64,000 bases of DNA, taken from contig NZ_JH584235.1 of NCBI RefSeq assembly GCF_000241465.1, forward strand, positions 3,144,602 through 3,208,601, read 5' to 3'. Below, in pieces: positions 8,581 through 17,805 of this stretch. The notes beneath the pieces are model-generated. The model made no database searches and had not been told where the DNA came from. It saw only the letters and a list, made by a program, of their open reading frames with translations. Position 1 is the first letter of the stretch, and each line of letters begins with the position of its first letter. The translations under genes were made by a program, and so were the position numbers. The DNA comes from Sphingomonas echinoides ATCC 14820. GTDB lineage: Bacteria; Pseudomonadota; Alphaproteobacteria; Sphingomonadales; Sphingomonadaceae.

Positions 8581-11445
8581 ATGACGGAGATGTCGGCGGA
8601 TTTATCGGGTAGCTTGATCGGGCTCAGCCTCATGACGGGCAGCAATTCGTTCGCGGATTTCAGCGCGTCCAACAGCAGTGCGCCCGCGATCGAGACCAAA
8701 GCCGTGCGCGTCGCCAAGGCGCAGTTTACGACTGCGCCAACCACGCCGCCGTGGAAGGAAACGCCGACGACCTTGCCGGTGTCGGCGCAGGTGTCCGCGA
8801 TCAAGGCGATGACGACGATCATCGACAAGCCCGCGACGGGCCCGGCTGCGCTGCCGAGCGACGTGCAGACCAGCTTTACCACTTATAAGGCGCTCGATCG
8901 CTTGCGGCTGCTCGCCGAAACCGCGACTGCCACCACCAGCAACGCCGCGCAGCGCGCGACTCTGCAGACGACCTTCGCCAAAGGCCTGACGGATTTGCAG
9001 GGCTTTCTGGCGCACGCGCCCAACGGGATCCTGGACCTCTCGCTCGCTCAGCCCGCGCGCAGCGCGACGACCGTCGGGATTCCGTCGCCCGATGCGTACA
9101 CCGTAAAGGGGCCGGAAGTGGTGGCGAGCCGGTCGGACCCGCTGCCGGGGATGACCGGGCAGGAGCAACTCAAGATCACGCTCTCCAAGCCGGGGGCGAG
9201 CGACACGCTGACGGTCGATTTGTCGCAGGGGCCGCAACCGCCGACGCTGGACTCGGTCTCGGACGCGCTCAACGCCGCCATTTCAGCGCTTCCCCGCCTC
9301 AATCCTGATGGCAGCTTGCAGCTTGATGACAAGGGGATGCAGCAGCCGAAGTGGCTGGCGCACTTCACCCCGGAACGCGGCACCGACAAATGGGGCCTGA
9401 CGCTCAACGCGCCCAACGGCACCGACCGTGTGACAATCGACCAGATCAACGCCAAGCCCGCGCTGCTCGTCGCGACCGGAGAGAGCGGGCCGGTCGCGCT
9501 CGCACCCGGGCAGACGGCGGTCGCCGGGCAGCAGACCGCCACCACCCCGACCGCGACGCAGATCTTCCGCTTCGCCGATCCTGCCGGCGCGATGGTGCAA
9601 AAGTCGGTGGCGACGCTGAGCGCGCTCGACCGTGTTGCCACCGAACAGGCAAAGATCGCCGGCAAGACGACCAGTTCGACGACAACCTTCAAGACCGATT
9701 ACAATGGCAAGGCGGTGGCGACCACCACCAAGAACACCGCCGTCCAGGCCAATACCGATGCCGCGGCGATGGCGACCGATGCGCAGGGCAACACCTATGT
9801 GGTGGGCACGACGCGCGGCGATCTGGGGTCGGAACGCTCGAACGGATCGGACACGCTGTTCCTGACCAAGCTCGACGGCGCGGGCAAAGTGGTGTGGGAA
9901 CGCGGGCTCGGCGCGGCCGGGGCCTCGACCGGCGCTGCCGTCAGTGTCGCCGCCAATGGCGACGTCGTGGTGGCGGGCACCGTCACGGGCAGCCTCGACG
10001 GGGTGACGCATGACGGCGACATGTTCGTCGCGCGCTACAGCACGCTGGGCGATGAAGCGTTTACGACGGTGGTGCCGGGCACTGGCAATGACGTCGCCAA
10101 AGCGCTCGCCATCGGGAATGATGGTTCGGTCTTCGTCGGGGGCAAGAGCGCGACCGGGGGCGGCGACGCCTTTGTCGCGCGTCTCGATTCGACGGGCCAC
10201 GTTGCCGATCGTCGCGCGATCGATTCGGGTGGAAGCGAATCGGTCACGGCGCTGGCGATCGGCAGCGACGGCAATGTGCTGGCGCTGGTGAACAACAATG
10301 GCACCGCGCAACTGCGCAAGCTCGATGCGAGCGCCCTGTCCAACGATCTGGCGACGCTTGATCTGGGCACGGCCGATGCCCGCGCGCTGGCGGTGGGAAG
10401 CGATGGCACGATTGCGGTCGGTGGGTCCGCGAGCGCGGCGCTTTCGGGCACACAGGTGAATGGCACGTCGGGCGGGCGCGATGGCTTTGTCGCGCGCATC
10501 GACGGTGCACTGAGCGGCGCGGCGGTCACGTATGTTGGCAGCGCGCAGGACGATCAGGTCGACAGCGTCGCCTTTCTCGACGGTGCGATCTATGCGGGCG
10601 GGCGGACGTCCGGCACGATCGGTGCGGCGCGCTCGGGCACCGTGGATGGTTTTGTCAGCCGGATCGACGGCGCGACCGGCGCGATCGCCAGTACCACCCA
10701 ATTCGGTCAAAGCGGGCAGACGACGCAGCCGGTGCGGCTGGCGGTGGCGGCAACCGGGGATAACAGCCTGGGCGCGATCGGCTTTGGCACGGGCACGATC
10801 AACCCCGAAGTCTCGGCCAAATTGGTGACGCAGACCGCACTCCGCGTGGGCGACAGCTTCTCGATCAGCATCGATGGCGGCACCGCCAAGAAGATCACCA
10901 TCACCGCCGATGACACGATGCAGACGCTGTCGGACCGGATCGGCAAGCTGACGGGCACCAAGGGCAGCACCAGTACGCCCAGGATCAGCGGCATGAAGAG
11001 CCTGCGCATCGATGCCGCTGCGGGGCATTCGATCGAGCTTATTCCCGGCACCGGGGATCGCGACGCGCTGTCCAAGCTCGGCATTGCGCCGCAGCGGATC
11101 GAGACGCCGCTGCCGGTCGCGGCCAATGCGCCGACCGTGCGACCGGGCGGTGCCTATGGGCTCGACCTCAGCACCTCGCTGACCTTGGCGACGCCTGAGG
11201 ATGCCAAAGCGGCCTTGGGCAAGATCAAGTCGGCATTGTCGATGACGCAGACTGCGTATCGTTCGCTCTATTGGGACGATACCAAGGCGTCGATCGTCAA
11301 TAACACGAAGAAGGCCGGTGGCGGCACGGTGAGCGCCTATCAGCAGGCGCAACTGGCGGGGTATCAATCTGCCCTTGCGCGCCTGAGCTCGTCGACTTCG
11401 GACACGAGCAATAGCGGTTCCCTCGTATCCCTGTTCGGAGGCTGA
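8581..11445 (+). CDS. flaEY: FlaEY-like flagellar regulatory/structural protein with beta-propeller repeats
   Basis: 954 residues from the ATG at 8581 (AGGAAGAG upstream). An open frame continues far upstream, but that part is antisense to fliG and is rejected. Residues 1-390 are low-complexity Ala/Thr-rich with a flagellin-like N-terminal flavour. About 390-720 is a chain of SBBP-type beta-propeller repeats (for example GNTYVVGTTRGDL, GDVVVAGTVTGSL, GSVFVGGKSAT). About 760-840 has a hook_IN-like motif (RVGDSFSISIDGGTAKKITI) as found in flagellins and hook-associated proteins. Caulobacter FlaEY has a similar size and belongs to the flagellin gene cluster, where it affects filament assembly. 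The stop is 2 bases before flgB, so they form one operon. The exact function is inferred from the family. Confidence 0.7.
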   Translation: MTEMSADLSGSLIGLSLMTGSNSFADFSASNSSAPAIETKAVRVAKAQFTTAPTTPPWKETPTTLPVSAQVSAIKAMTTIIDKPATGPAALPSDVQTSFTTYKALDRLRLLAETATATTSNAAQRATLQTTFAKGLTDLQGFLAHAPNGILDLSLAQPARSATTVGIPSPDAYTVKGPEVVASRSDPLPGMTGQEQLKITLSKPGASDTLTVDLSQGPQPPTLDSVSDALNAAISALPRLNPDGSLQLDDKGMQQPKWLAHFTPERGTDKWGLTLNAPNGTDRVTIDQINAKPALLVATGESGPVALAPGQTAVAGQQTATTPTATQIFRFADPAGAMVQKSVATLSALDRVATEQAKIAGKTTSSTTTFKTDYNGKAVATTTKNTAVQANTDAAAMATDAQGNTYVVGTTRGDLGSERSNGSDTLFLTKLDGAGKVVWERGLGAAGASTGAAVSVAANGDVVVAGTVTGSLDGVTHDGDMFVARYSTLGDEAFTTVVPGTGNDVAKALAIGNDGSVFVGGKSATGGGDAFVARLDSTGHVADRRAIDSGGSESVTALAIGSDGNVLALVNNNGTAQLRKLDASALSNDLATLDLGTADARALAVGSDGTIAVGGSASAALSGTQVNGTSGGRDGFVARIDGALSGAAVTYVGSAQDDQVDSVAFLDGAIYAGGRTSGTIGAARSGTVDGFVSRIDGATGAIASTTQFGQSGQTTQPVRLAVAATGDNSLGAIGFGTGTINPEVSAKLVTQTALRVGDSFSISIDGGTAKKITITADDTMQTLSDRIGKLTGTKGSTSTPRISGMKSLRIDAAAGHSIELIPGTGDRDALSKLGIAPQRIETPLPVAANAPTVRPGGAYGLDLSTSLTLATPEDAKAALGKIKSALSMTQTAYRSLYWDDTKASIVNNTKKAGGGTVSAYQQAQLAGYQSALARLSSSTSDTSNSGSLVSLFGG

Positions 11446-11447
11446 GC

Positions 11448-11873
11448 ATGGCTGTTCCCGCAATCCTGTCGGGCATCCGCACCGAAATGAAGCATCTGGC
11501 CGATCGTCAGCGCGTCATTTCGCAAAATATCGCCAATTCCGAGACGCCGGGCTTCAAGGCCCGCGATGTCGCGGCCCCCAATTTCTCGGCGCTGCTTGCG
11601 GCGCAGGGCGGCGCGGCGGGCGGTGCGCCGGGTATCGCCGTGCCCACGGTGCAATTGACCGAGAGCATGGCCGCGCTCGGCGCGCGCGCGCCGATGGGGG
11701 CATCGTCGATCCTCGATACCAATGTGAGCGAGACCAAGCCCGACGGCAACAACGTCACGCTGGAAGATCAATTGCTCAAGATGGGGCAGATTCAGGCCGA
11801 TTTCGCGGCGATGACCAACATTTACCGCAAACAGCTTTCGATGCTGAAGACGGCGATTGGCCATGGCGGGTAA
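11448..11873 (+). CDS. flgB: Flagellar basal-body rod protein FlgB
   Basis: 141 residues with the rod/hook family N-terminal signature near residues 20-40 (RQRVISQNIANSETPGFKA) and a C-terminal helix that would pair with it. FlgB is the proximal rod subunit joined to the MS ring. The ATG sits 2 bases after the flaEY stop. The usual partners flgC and fliE do not follow; the next gene lies on the other strand 10 bases on, so the rod genes are split in this genome. Confidence 0.95.
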   Translation: MAVPAILSGIRTEMKHLADRQRVISQNIANSETPGFKARDVAAPNFSALLAAQGGAAGGAPGIAVPTVQLTESMAALGARAPMGASSILDTNVSETKPDGNNVTLEDQLLKMGQIQADFAAMTNIYRKQLSMLKTAIGHGG

Positions 11874-11883
11874 GGCGTTGGCC

Positions 11884-12720
11884 TTATAGCGGCTGTGCCT
11901 CTGCGGCCGACGCCGGGCGGGCTACATGGACTGCCATGCCGGTGGCTGCCGCCGCCGTGACAAAGGGGTGGGGCGGCGGCGCATCGGTCACCAGATCGGC
12001 AACATCGCCAAAGCCTGCCACCCGCGTTGTGCCCTTGCGCCCGAATTTGGTCGAATCCGCCAGCACGACGATCCGGCGCGCACTTTCGATCAAGGCGCGT
12101 TTGAAGGTGGCTTCGTCGGGCTCGAAATCGAGGAAGCCGCGCTCCACATCGATCGCGCCCATCGAAAAAATCGTCAAGTCGGGAATGAAGCCGCCACAAT
12201 AAGCGATCGCCTCCGGCCCGAAGGCGGCGCGATAATCGTGATTGATGATGCCGCCTGCGAGGAACAGGCGCTGTTTTGGGCGGCCAAGCACTTCGCTCGC
12301 GACCTCGATACTGTTGGTGACGATGGTGAGATCGGGCACCCGCGCCAGGGCGCGCACCAGCCAGAAGGATGTGGTGCCCGAATCGATCAGCAGCGTCATG
12401 CCCGGCTCGACCAGTTCTGCAGCCGCCCGGCCGATCTGTTGTTTGGCATCGGCTTGCTCGCGAAAGCGCAAGCGATAGGGCGCTTCGAAGTCCGCATCGG
12501 GCATGCGCACGCCGCCATGCACCTTCAGCACGCGGCCGGTTTGCTCCAACTGGCGGATATCGCGGCGGATCGTTTCTTCCGAACAGTCAAAGCGTGCGGC
12601 CAGCTCCGCGATCGACAGGCTGGAGCGCGCCTCGAGCAATTTGAGGATCGCCGCAATCCGCGAACTCTGGATGACGCGCGGCCCTGGAGCATCGTCGAGC
12701 GGAGAGAACGGAGTCTGCAT
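11884..12720 (-). CDS. DeoR/GlpR-family transcriptional repressor
   Basis: 278 residues. The N-terminal winged helix-turn-helix (about 20-75) carries the family pattern of strand and recognition helix (SIAELAARFDCSEETIRRDI, then a KVHGG turn). The C-terminal sugar-phosphate sensor domain (about 85-250) has the ligand-site segment DSGTTS and the conserved FxAGGxxN stretch. DeoR members respond to phosphorylated sugars or glycerol-3-phosphate. The gene diverges from the TonB-dependent receptor, with phospholipase C downstream of that, so a glycerol-3-phosphate responsive, GlpR-like repressor is a reasonable inference, not proven. It is tail-to-tail with flgB. Confidence 0.85.
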   Translation of the reverse strand: MQTPFSPLDDAPGPRVIQSSRIAAILKLLEARSSLSIAELAARFDCSEETIRRDIRQLEQTGRVLKVHGGVRMPDADFEAPYRLRFREQADAKQQIGRAAAELVEPGMTLLIDSGTTSFWLVRALARVPDLTIVTNSIEVASEVLGRPKQRLFLAGGIINHDYRAAFGPEAIAYCGGFIPDLTIFSMGAIDVERGFLDFEPDEATFKRALIESARRIVVLADSTKFGRKGTTRVAGFGDVADLVTDAPPPHPFVTAAAATGMAVHVARPASAAEAQPL

Positions 12721-12795
12721 GGCCGGATCATATCGCGGCTGTCACACAATGGAAACTCACATTTATCCACATCAAAACCGCCATAAAACCACAAA

Positions 12796-12813
12796 ATGTC
12801 ACACGAGCGTCAT
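12796..12813 (+). promoter_or_regulatory. Candidate Pho box upstream of the TonB-dependent receptor
   Basis: ATGTCAC-acga-GCGTCAT: two 7-base halves, each sharing five bases with the PhoB half-site CTGTCAT, with the starts exactly 11 bases apart as in a Pho box. A further GCTGTCACACA stretch lies about 55 bases upstream. It lies 70-90 bases before the receptor start, in the 163-base divergent gap. The match is moderate and could be chance. Confidence 0.3.
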
Positions 12814-12883
12814 GTGCGCGCTCTACCGGCCGGGTCGGGCAGCGCGGCATGGGCTTTCACCGCCGCGCAGGGAGGGCACCAAA

Positions 12884-15598
12884 ATGCGTAAAATGAGCAC
12901 GGCGATCCTGGCGATCGCAACCGCCACGAGCGGAGTTTTTGCAACCAGCGCGATGGCGCAGACCGCGACCGATCCAGCCGCCGCCAGCACCGATGCGGCA
13001 CCGGCCGATATCGTCGTCAACGGCTATATCCAGTCGCTCGCCAAAGCGCGTGCCCTGAAGCGCGATTCCAACATCGTCAAGGATGTGATCGTCGCGGAAG
13101 ACATGGCGAAGTTCCCCGAACTCAACCTGGCCGAATCGATCCAGCGCCTGCCGGGCGTGGCGATCAACCGCGAAGCGGGCGAAGGCCGCCGCATCACGCT
13201 GCGCGGCCTGGGGCCGGATTATACCCGCGTCCAGCTCAACGGCATGGAAGTGCTGGGCAACGTCGACTCAGCGATGGACAGCCGTGGCCAGCGCTCGCGC
13301 GACCGCGCGTTCGACTTCAATATCTTCGCGTCCGAACTGTTCTCGCGCATCGAGGTCGAAAAGACCTATCAGGCGGCGCAGAATGAAGGCGGCATGGCCG
13401 GCACGGTCGGCCTGTTCACCGCCAAGCCGCTGGAATATAAGCAGGGCATTACCGGCGCGATCTCGGCGAAGCTCGGCACCAACAGCTACACCAAGGATGC
13501 GCAGCCGCGCATCGCCGCGATGATCGGCCAGAATTGGGGCGACACCTTCGGCGTGCTCGTCTCGGTCGCCTATTCGAAGCGCAAGACCGAAGAGCAGGGC
13601 TACAACACCTATTCGCCGACCCAGCTCAGCGCGAGCAAGATCGCCGGTTACCTCAAAAGCGGCCTCGACATCTCGTCATTGTCTGCCGACCAGCAGACCA
13701 AGTTCAAGTCGGGCGATCTGGTGTTCGCCTCGGGTAACCGCCTGTCGGTCTGGGACGCCCAGCAGGAGCGTCTCGGCCTGACGCTTGCCACCCAGTGGCG
13801 TCCGGCGGACAATGTGCTGTTGACGCTCGATGCGCTGCATGGCGAATTCACCACGCACCGCGACGAATATCATCTCGCGACGCGGCCCAACAACACCTCG
13901 GGCTCGGTCGCGTTCGACACGACGTCCAAGATCAACGCGATCCATTGGGACAGCAGCAACTTCGTCGATTCGATCAACGTCGATAACGTGACCTATGCCA
14001 GCGAACATCGCCGCTCGCTCAACAAGAACCGCTTCAACCAGATCGCGCTGACCGGCAAATGGGATGTGAACGACAATCTCGGCTTTGACGGGCATGTCGG
14101 CTATGAAGATTCGAAATACACCACGCCGTATGACGACAAGCTCTACCTGCGCGCTTACGGTGGCATGACCACGACCTATGCGGCGGACGGCACCTCGGCG
14201 ACCAACGTCTATCGTTGGAACACCACCGATGCGTCGAAATATGAGTTCAAGGAATTCTACTTCCGCGAATTCTGGAACAAGACCAGCCTGCGTGAAGCGA
14301 CCGGCAACGCCCACCTGAAGCTGGGCGACGTGTTCACGTTGCGCGGCGGGGCGAGCTATCGCCGCTACAGCACGTCGGGCTCCGAAATCTACAATGACGG
14401 GCAGTTCCGCCAATTTACCGGCACCGCGGTGACCGCCTATGCGGACGTCTTCACGCAGAACAAGGCGGCGAGCTGGATCACCGGCAATTATGCGGCCGCG
14501 TTCGCCCAATATAATGCGTCGCACACCACCGCCGGTGCGACCGACATCGAAAACACCTACACCGTCACCGAAACCACCAAGGCGACCTATGGCCAGCTCG
14601 ATTGGGATGGCCATGTTGCGGGGATGCGGCTGCGCGGCAATGTCGGCCTTCGCGCATATTTCACCGACCTCAACAGCAATGGCCTGATCACCAACAGCAA
14701 CGATACGCCGATCGGCAGCAACTTCACCAAATCGAGCTATTCGGGCGTGCTCCCGGCACTCAACGCCATTTTGGAAGTCACGCCGAGCTTCCTCATCCGC
14801 GTGGCGGCTGCCAAGAACATCAACCGTCCCTCGCTGGGTTCGCTGGCGGCGGCGGGCAGCGCCAATGCCGATAGCGGCCAGATCACCGCAAGCGTCGGCA
14901 ACCCCAACCTGCAGCCGTATAAGGACAATGCTTACGACCTGTCGGCCGAATGGTATTTCGGCAAGATCGGGCTGATCTCGGTTGGCGTGTTCCACAAGGA
15001 CATCAGCAACCTGATCTCGACCGAGACGCTGTACAATGTCCCGTTCAGCACGACGGGCCTGCCGCTTTCGACGCTGTCGGGCGTGACGCCGACCACCATC
15101 GTCGCGCAATTCTCGCGGCCGGTGAACCTGAGCAAGGCCTATGTCACCGGTTTCGAGGCCGCGGCGCAGACCAACTTCACCTTCCTGCCGGCCCCGTTCG
15201 ACAAGTTCGGCGTTTCGGCGAACGTGACGGTGCTCGATTCGAACGCGCCGGTGAAGGGCATCAAGTCTCCGATCCCGGGTCTGTCGAAGACCAACGCCAA
15301 CGGCACGCTGTATTACGAGACCAAGCGCTGGGGCATTCGCGGATCGGCGAACTATCGTTCGTCCTATCTGCTCAGCGTCTATGACGGCTCCAACCCGGCG
15401 AGCCAGGACGGTTTCGACGGCACGGTGTATGTCGATGCAGCGGCGTTCGTGAACCTCACGAGCAAGCTGCGGCTGACGCTGGACGCAATCAACATCGCCA
15501 ACACCACCGAGGTGCAGTATAACAGCATCTATCACCGCTTGCATAACGAGACTCAGAGTGGCCGTACCGTCTTTGCCGGTTTCACGCTGAAGTTCTGA
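12884..15598 (+). CDS. TonB-dependent outer-membrane receptor
   Basis: 904 residues from the ATG at 12884 (GGAGGGCACC upstream). A Sec signal peptide ends near residue 26 (SAMAQ). The plug domain (about 45-180) has the typical DVIVAEDMAKFPELNLAESI and LRGLGPDYTRVQLNG segments; the rest is a 22-strand beta barrel with alternating aromatic residues, and the chain ends in an aromatic residue (TLKF). Such receptors import scarce substrates across the outer membrane using TonB energy. The substrate cannot be read from sequence; the adjacent phospholipase C suggests a lipid- or phosphate-derived ligand. Longer starts upstream are antisense to the repressor gene and were rejected. Confidence 0.93.
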   Translation: MRKMSTAILAIATATSGVFATSAMAQTATDPAAASTDAAPADIVVNGYIQSLAKARALKRDSNIVKDVIVAEDMAKFPELNLAESIQRLPGVAINREAGEGRRITLRGLGPDYTRVQLNGMEVLGNVDSAMDSRGQRSRDRAFDFNIFASELFSRIEVEKTYQAAQNEGGMAGTVGLFTAKPLEYKQGITGAISAKLGTNSYTKDAQPRIAAMIGQNWGDTFGVLVSVAYSKRKTEEQGYNTYSPTQLSASKIAGYLKSGLDISSLSADQQTKFKSGDLVFASGNRLSVWDAQQERLGLTLATQWRPADNVLLTLDALHGEFTTHRDEYHLATRPNNTSGSVAFDTTSKINAIHWDSSNFVDSINVDNVTYASEHRRSLNKNRFNQIALTGKWDVNDNLGFDGHVGYEDSKYTTPYDDKLYLRAYGGMTTTYAADGTSATNVYRWNTTDASKYEFKEFYFREFWNKTSLREATGNAHLKLGDVFTLRGGASYRRYSTSGSEIYNDGQFRQFTGTAVTAYADVFTQNKAASWITGNYAAAFAQYNASHTTAGATDIENTYTVTETTKATYGQLDWDGHVAGMRLRGNVGLRAYFTDLNSNGLITNSNDTPIGSNFTKSSYSGVLPALNAILEVTPSFLIRVAAAKNINRPSLGSLAAAGSANADSGQITASVGNPNLQPYKDNAYDLSAEWYFGKIGLISVGVFHKDISNLISTETLYNVPFSTTGLPLSTLSGVTPTTIVAQFSRPVNLSKAYVTGFEAAAQTNFTFLPAPFDKFGVSANVTVLDSNAPVKGIKSPIPGLSKTNANGTLYYETKRWGIRGSANYRSSYLLSVYDGSNPASQDGFDGTVYVDAAAFVNLTSKLRLTLDAINIANTTEVQYNSIYHRLHNETQSGRTVFAGFTLKF

Positions 15599-15665
15599 CG
15601 ACCCCCACCGGGCGGCGCGTCGGGCTTGTCCGGCGCGCCGTCTTCTTGTGAATGGACGAACGCCC

Positions 15666-17792
15666 ATGTCGCTGCCCCCCGCCGATCGCCGCGCTTTCCT
15701 GAAGACCCTGATGGCCGGTGGCGGCGCGGCGGCGGGCGGCATGTTCCCGTCGATTGCGCGCGCCTTGTCGATCCCCGCCAATCGCCGCACGGGGACGGTG
15801 ATGGATGTCGAACATGTCGTGATCCTCACCCAGGAAAACCGCGCGTTCGACCATTATTTCGGCGCGATGCCAGGGGTGCGCGGCTTTGGCGATCGCTTCG
15901 CCATTCCCGTGCCCGATCTGGGCGAACGGCGCGGGGCGACGGTGTTCGTGCAGCCGAGCGAACATGCCGGGCCGCCCGACTGGATCGCGCCCTTCCACCT
16001 CGACACCAAGCGCGATTTCCGGCTGATGCGGCCACTCGGCACGCCGCACGGTTTCCCCGACAGCCAGGCGGCGTGGGACAATGGCCGGATGGGCGGCTGG
16101 CCCAAGGCCAAGCACGACCATGCGATGGCCTATTTCACGCGCGAGGATATTCCCTTCCAATATGCGCTGGCCGAGTCCTTTACGCTGTGTGACGCCTATC
16201 ATTGCGCTTTGCATCTCAGCACCAATCCCAACCGGCTCTATGTGTGGACCGGCACGCATGATCCGCAGGCGCGCGGGCATGGCCCGGCGATCGACAATGG
16301 CTATGACGGGTTGGAAGATCCGCGCGGCCATGGCGGCTATGCCTGGACGACCTATCCCGAGCGGCTGCAGGCGGCGGGGATCAGCTTCCAAATCTATCAG
16401 CAGATGGAGGACAATTTCAGCGACAACCCGCTGATCGGTTTCCGCCGCTATCGCGATGCGCGCAAGGCGACGTCGGGGCCGGACGCCGATCTGATCCGGC
16501 GAACGCTGACGACGCGCGGGCTCGATCTGCTCAAGGCCGATGTGCTGGCCGACAAACTTCCCCAAGTCTCGTGGATCATCGCGCCGACGGCAGCGTCGGA
16601 ACATCCGAGCGTTTCCACGCCGCTGCAGGGGGCGGACTATACCGCACAGGTGCTCGACGCGCTGACCGCCAACCCGGACGTTTGGGCCAAGACGGTGTTG
16701 TTGCTTAATTTCGACGAGAATGACGGGCTGTTCGACCATGTCCCGCCGCCAGCGCCCCCCGCGCACGATCCGCGCGATCCGGCACGCTTGCTCGGCGGCA
16801 CCACGGTTGCGGCCGAGGACGAATATCACCGCCATTCGCAAGGCGAGGCCGATGCGGCATATCTCGGCCGTCCTTATGGGCTGGGGCCGCGCGTGCCGAT
16901 GTATGTCGTCTCGCCGTGGAGCCGCGGCGGCTATGTCGCGTCCGAAGTGTTCGATCACACCAGCGTGATCCGCTTCCTCGAAACCCGCTTCGGCGTGGCC
17001 GAACCCAATATCAGCGCGTGGCGGCGCGCGGTCTGCGGTGATTTGACGTCCTGCTTCGATTTTTCGCGTGCCGATGACCGGGCCTTTGCCAGCGCCTTGC
17101 CACCGACGCGGGCGCTGTCCGACCGTGCGGCGACGCTCAAGGAAATGCGCCCGCTGCCGCCCGCCGCGCTGACCGCGCCGGTGCAGGAAGCGGGCATCCG
17201 CCGCCGCCGCGCAACACCCTATCGGCTCGATGCCACGCTGGCGGTTGTGCCAGGGCAAGCGCCGGGCCTGCTGCTGTCCAACACCGGGCGCGAGCGGGCG
17301 GCGGTGTTCCACCTCTATCCGCTGACCGATCTGGCGGGCGGGCCGCGCCGCTACACCGTGGGCGCAGGGCAATCGCTTTCCGCCGAACTGCCGGTGGGCG
17401 CGGATGGGGCCTATGATGCGTTCCTGCTCGGGCCGGCCGGGTTCCACCGGCGCTTCACCGGGCGCAGCGCGGGCTTCGCGCCGGTGCTGGAGGGTGAAGG
17501 CAAGCGGACGACATTGCGGATACGCAACCATACAGACGGCGCGTTAGCGCTTAGCGTGCACGATCTTGCTTATGGCCAGCCACCGCGCACGTTGCATGTT
17601 GCCGCGCGCGCCGAAAGCGTCGTGCCGGTCGATCTGTCGGGCAGCCACGGCTGGTACGATTTCCTCGTCACGAGTGCTTCCGAGCAGGTGCGGCTTGCCG
17701 GGCATCGGGAGAGCGGCGCCGAAGGGTTCAGCGATCCGGTCGCGCATGGCGCGGCTCCGCTGGTGATGGCGTCGCCCAACCCGGTCGCGTGA
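15666..17792 (+). CDS. Phospholipase C, phosphocholine-specific type (copy 1), Tat-exported
   Basis: 708 residues from the ATG at 15666 (GGACGAA upstream; a GTG at 15648 would add six residues). A twin-arginine signal (DRRAFLKTLMAGG) predicts export of the folded enzyme. The phosphoesterase domain (about 40-490) shows the metal-site segment TQENRAFDHYFG, a second metal-site EN in FDENDGLFDHVPPP, and HTSVIRFLETRFG. Two C-terminal beta domains (DUF756-like) follow. Enzymes of this family cleave phosphatidylcholine or related lipids to diacylglycerol and a phosphorylated head group. The gene follows the TonB receptor by 67 bases and is probably co-transcribed. Confidence 0.92.
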   Translation: MSLPPADRRAFLKTLMAGGGAAAGGMFPSIARALSIPANRRTGTVMDVEHVVILTQENRAFDHYFGAMPGVRGFGDRFAIPVPDLGERRGATVFVQPSEHAGPPDWIAPFHLDTKRDFRLMRPLGTPHGFPDSQAAWDNGRMGGWPKAKHDHAMAYFTREDIPFQYALAESFTLCDAYHCALHLSTNPNRLYVWTGTHDPQARGHGPAIDNGYDGLEDPRGHGGYAWTTYPERLQAAGISFQIYQQMEDNFSDNPLIGFRRYRDARKATSGPDADLIRRTLTTRGLDLLKADVLADKLPQVSWIIAPTAASEHPSVSTPLQGADYTAQVLDALTANPDVWAKTVLLLNFDENDGLFDHVPPPAPPAHDPRDPARLLGGTTVAAEDEYHRHSQGEADAAYLGRPYGLGPRVPMYVVSPWSRGGYVASEVFDHTSVIRFLETRFGVAEPNISAWRRAVCGDLTSCFDFSRADDRAFASALPPTRALSDRAATLKEMRPLPPAALTAPVQEAGIRRRRATPYRLDATLAVVPGQAPGLLLSNTGRERAAVFHLYPLTDLAGGPRRYTVGAGQSLSAELPVGADGAYDAFLLGPAGFHRRFTGRSAGFAPVLEGEGKRTTLRIRNHTDGALALSVHDLAYGQPPRTLHVAARAESVVPVDLSGSHGWYDFLVTSASEQVRLAGHRESGAEGFSDPVAHGAAPLVMASPNPVA

Positions 17793-17805
17793 GGCGACCG
17801 GGGCT

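Noticed and set aside
9283..11463. 726-codon leftward frame opposite flaEY
   Set aside because: Arg/Gly/Ala-rich shadow with no recognisable domain.
12503..12883. Upstream extension of the TonB receptor frame
   Set aside because: Overlaps the DeoR gene antisense; the signal peptide starts at 12884.
13676..15829. 717-codon leftward frame opposite the TonB receptor
   Set aside because: Shadow frame with the usual Arg/Asp/Val bias and no motif.
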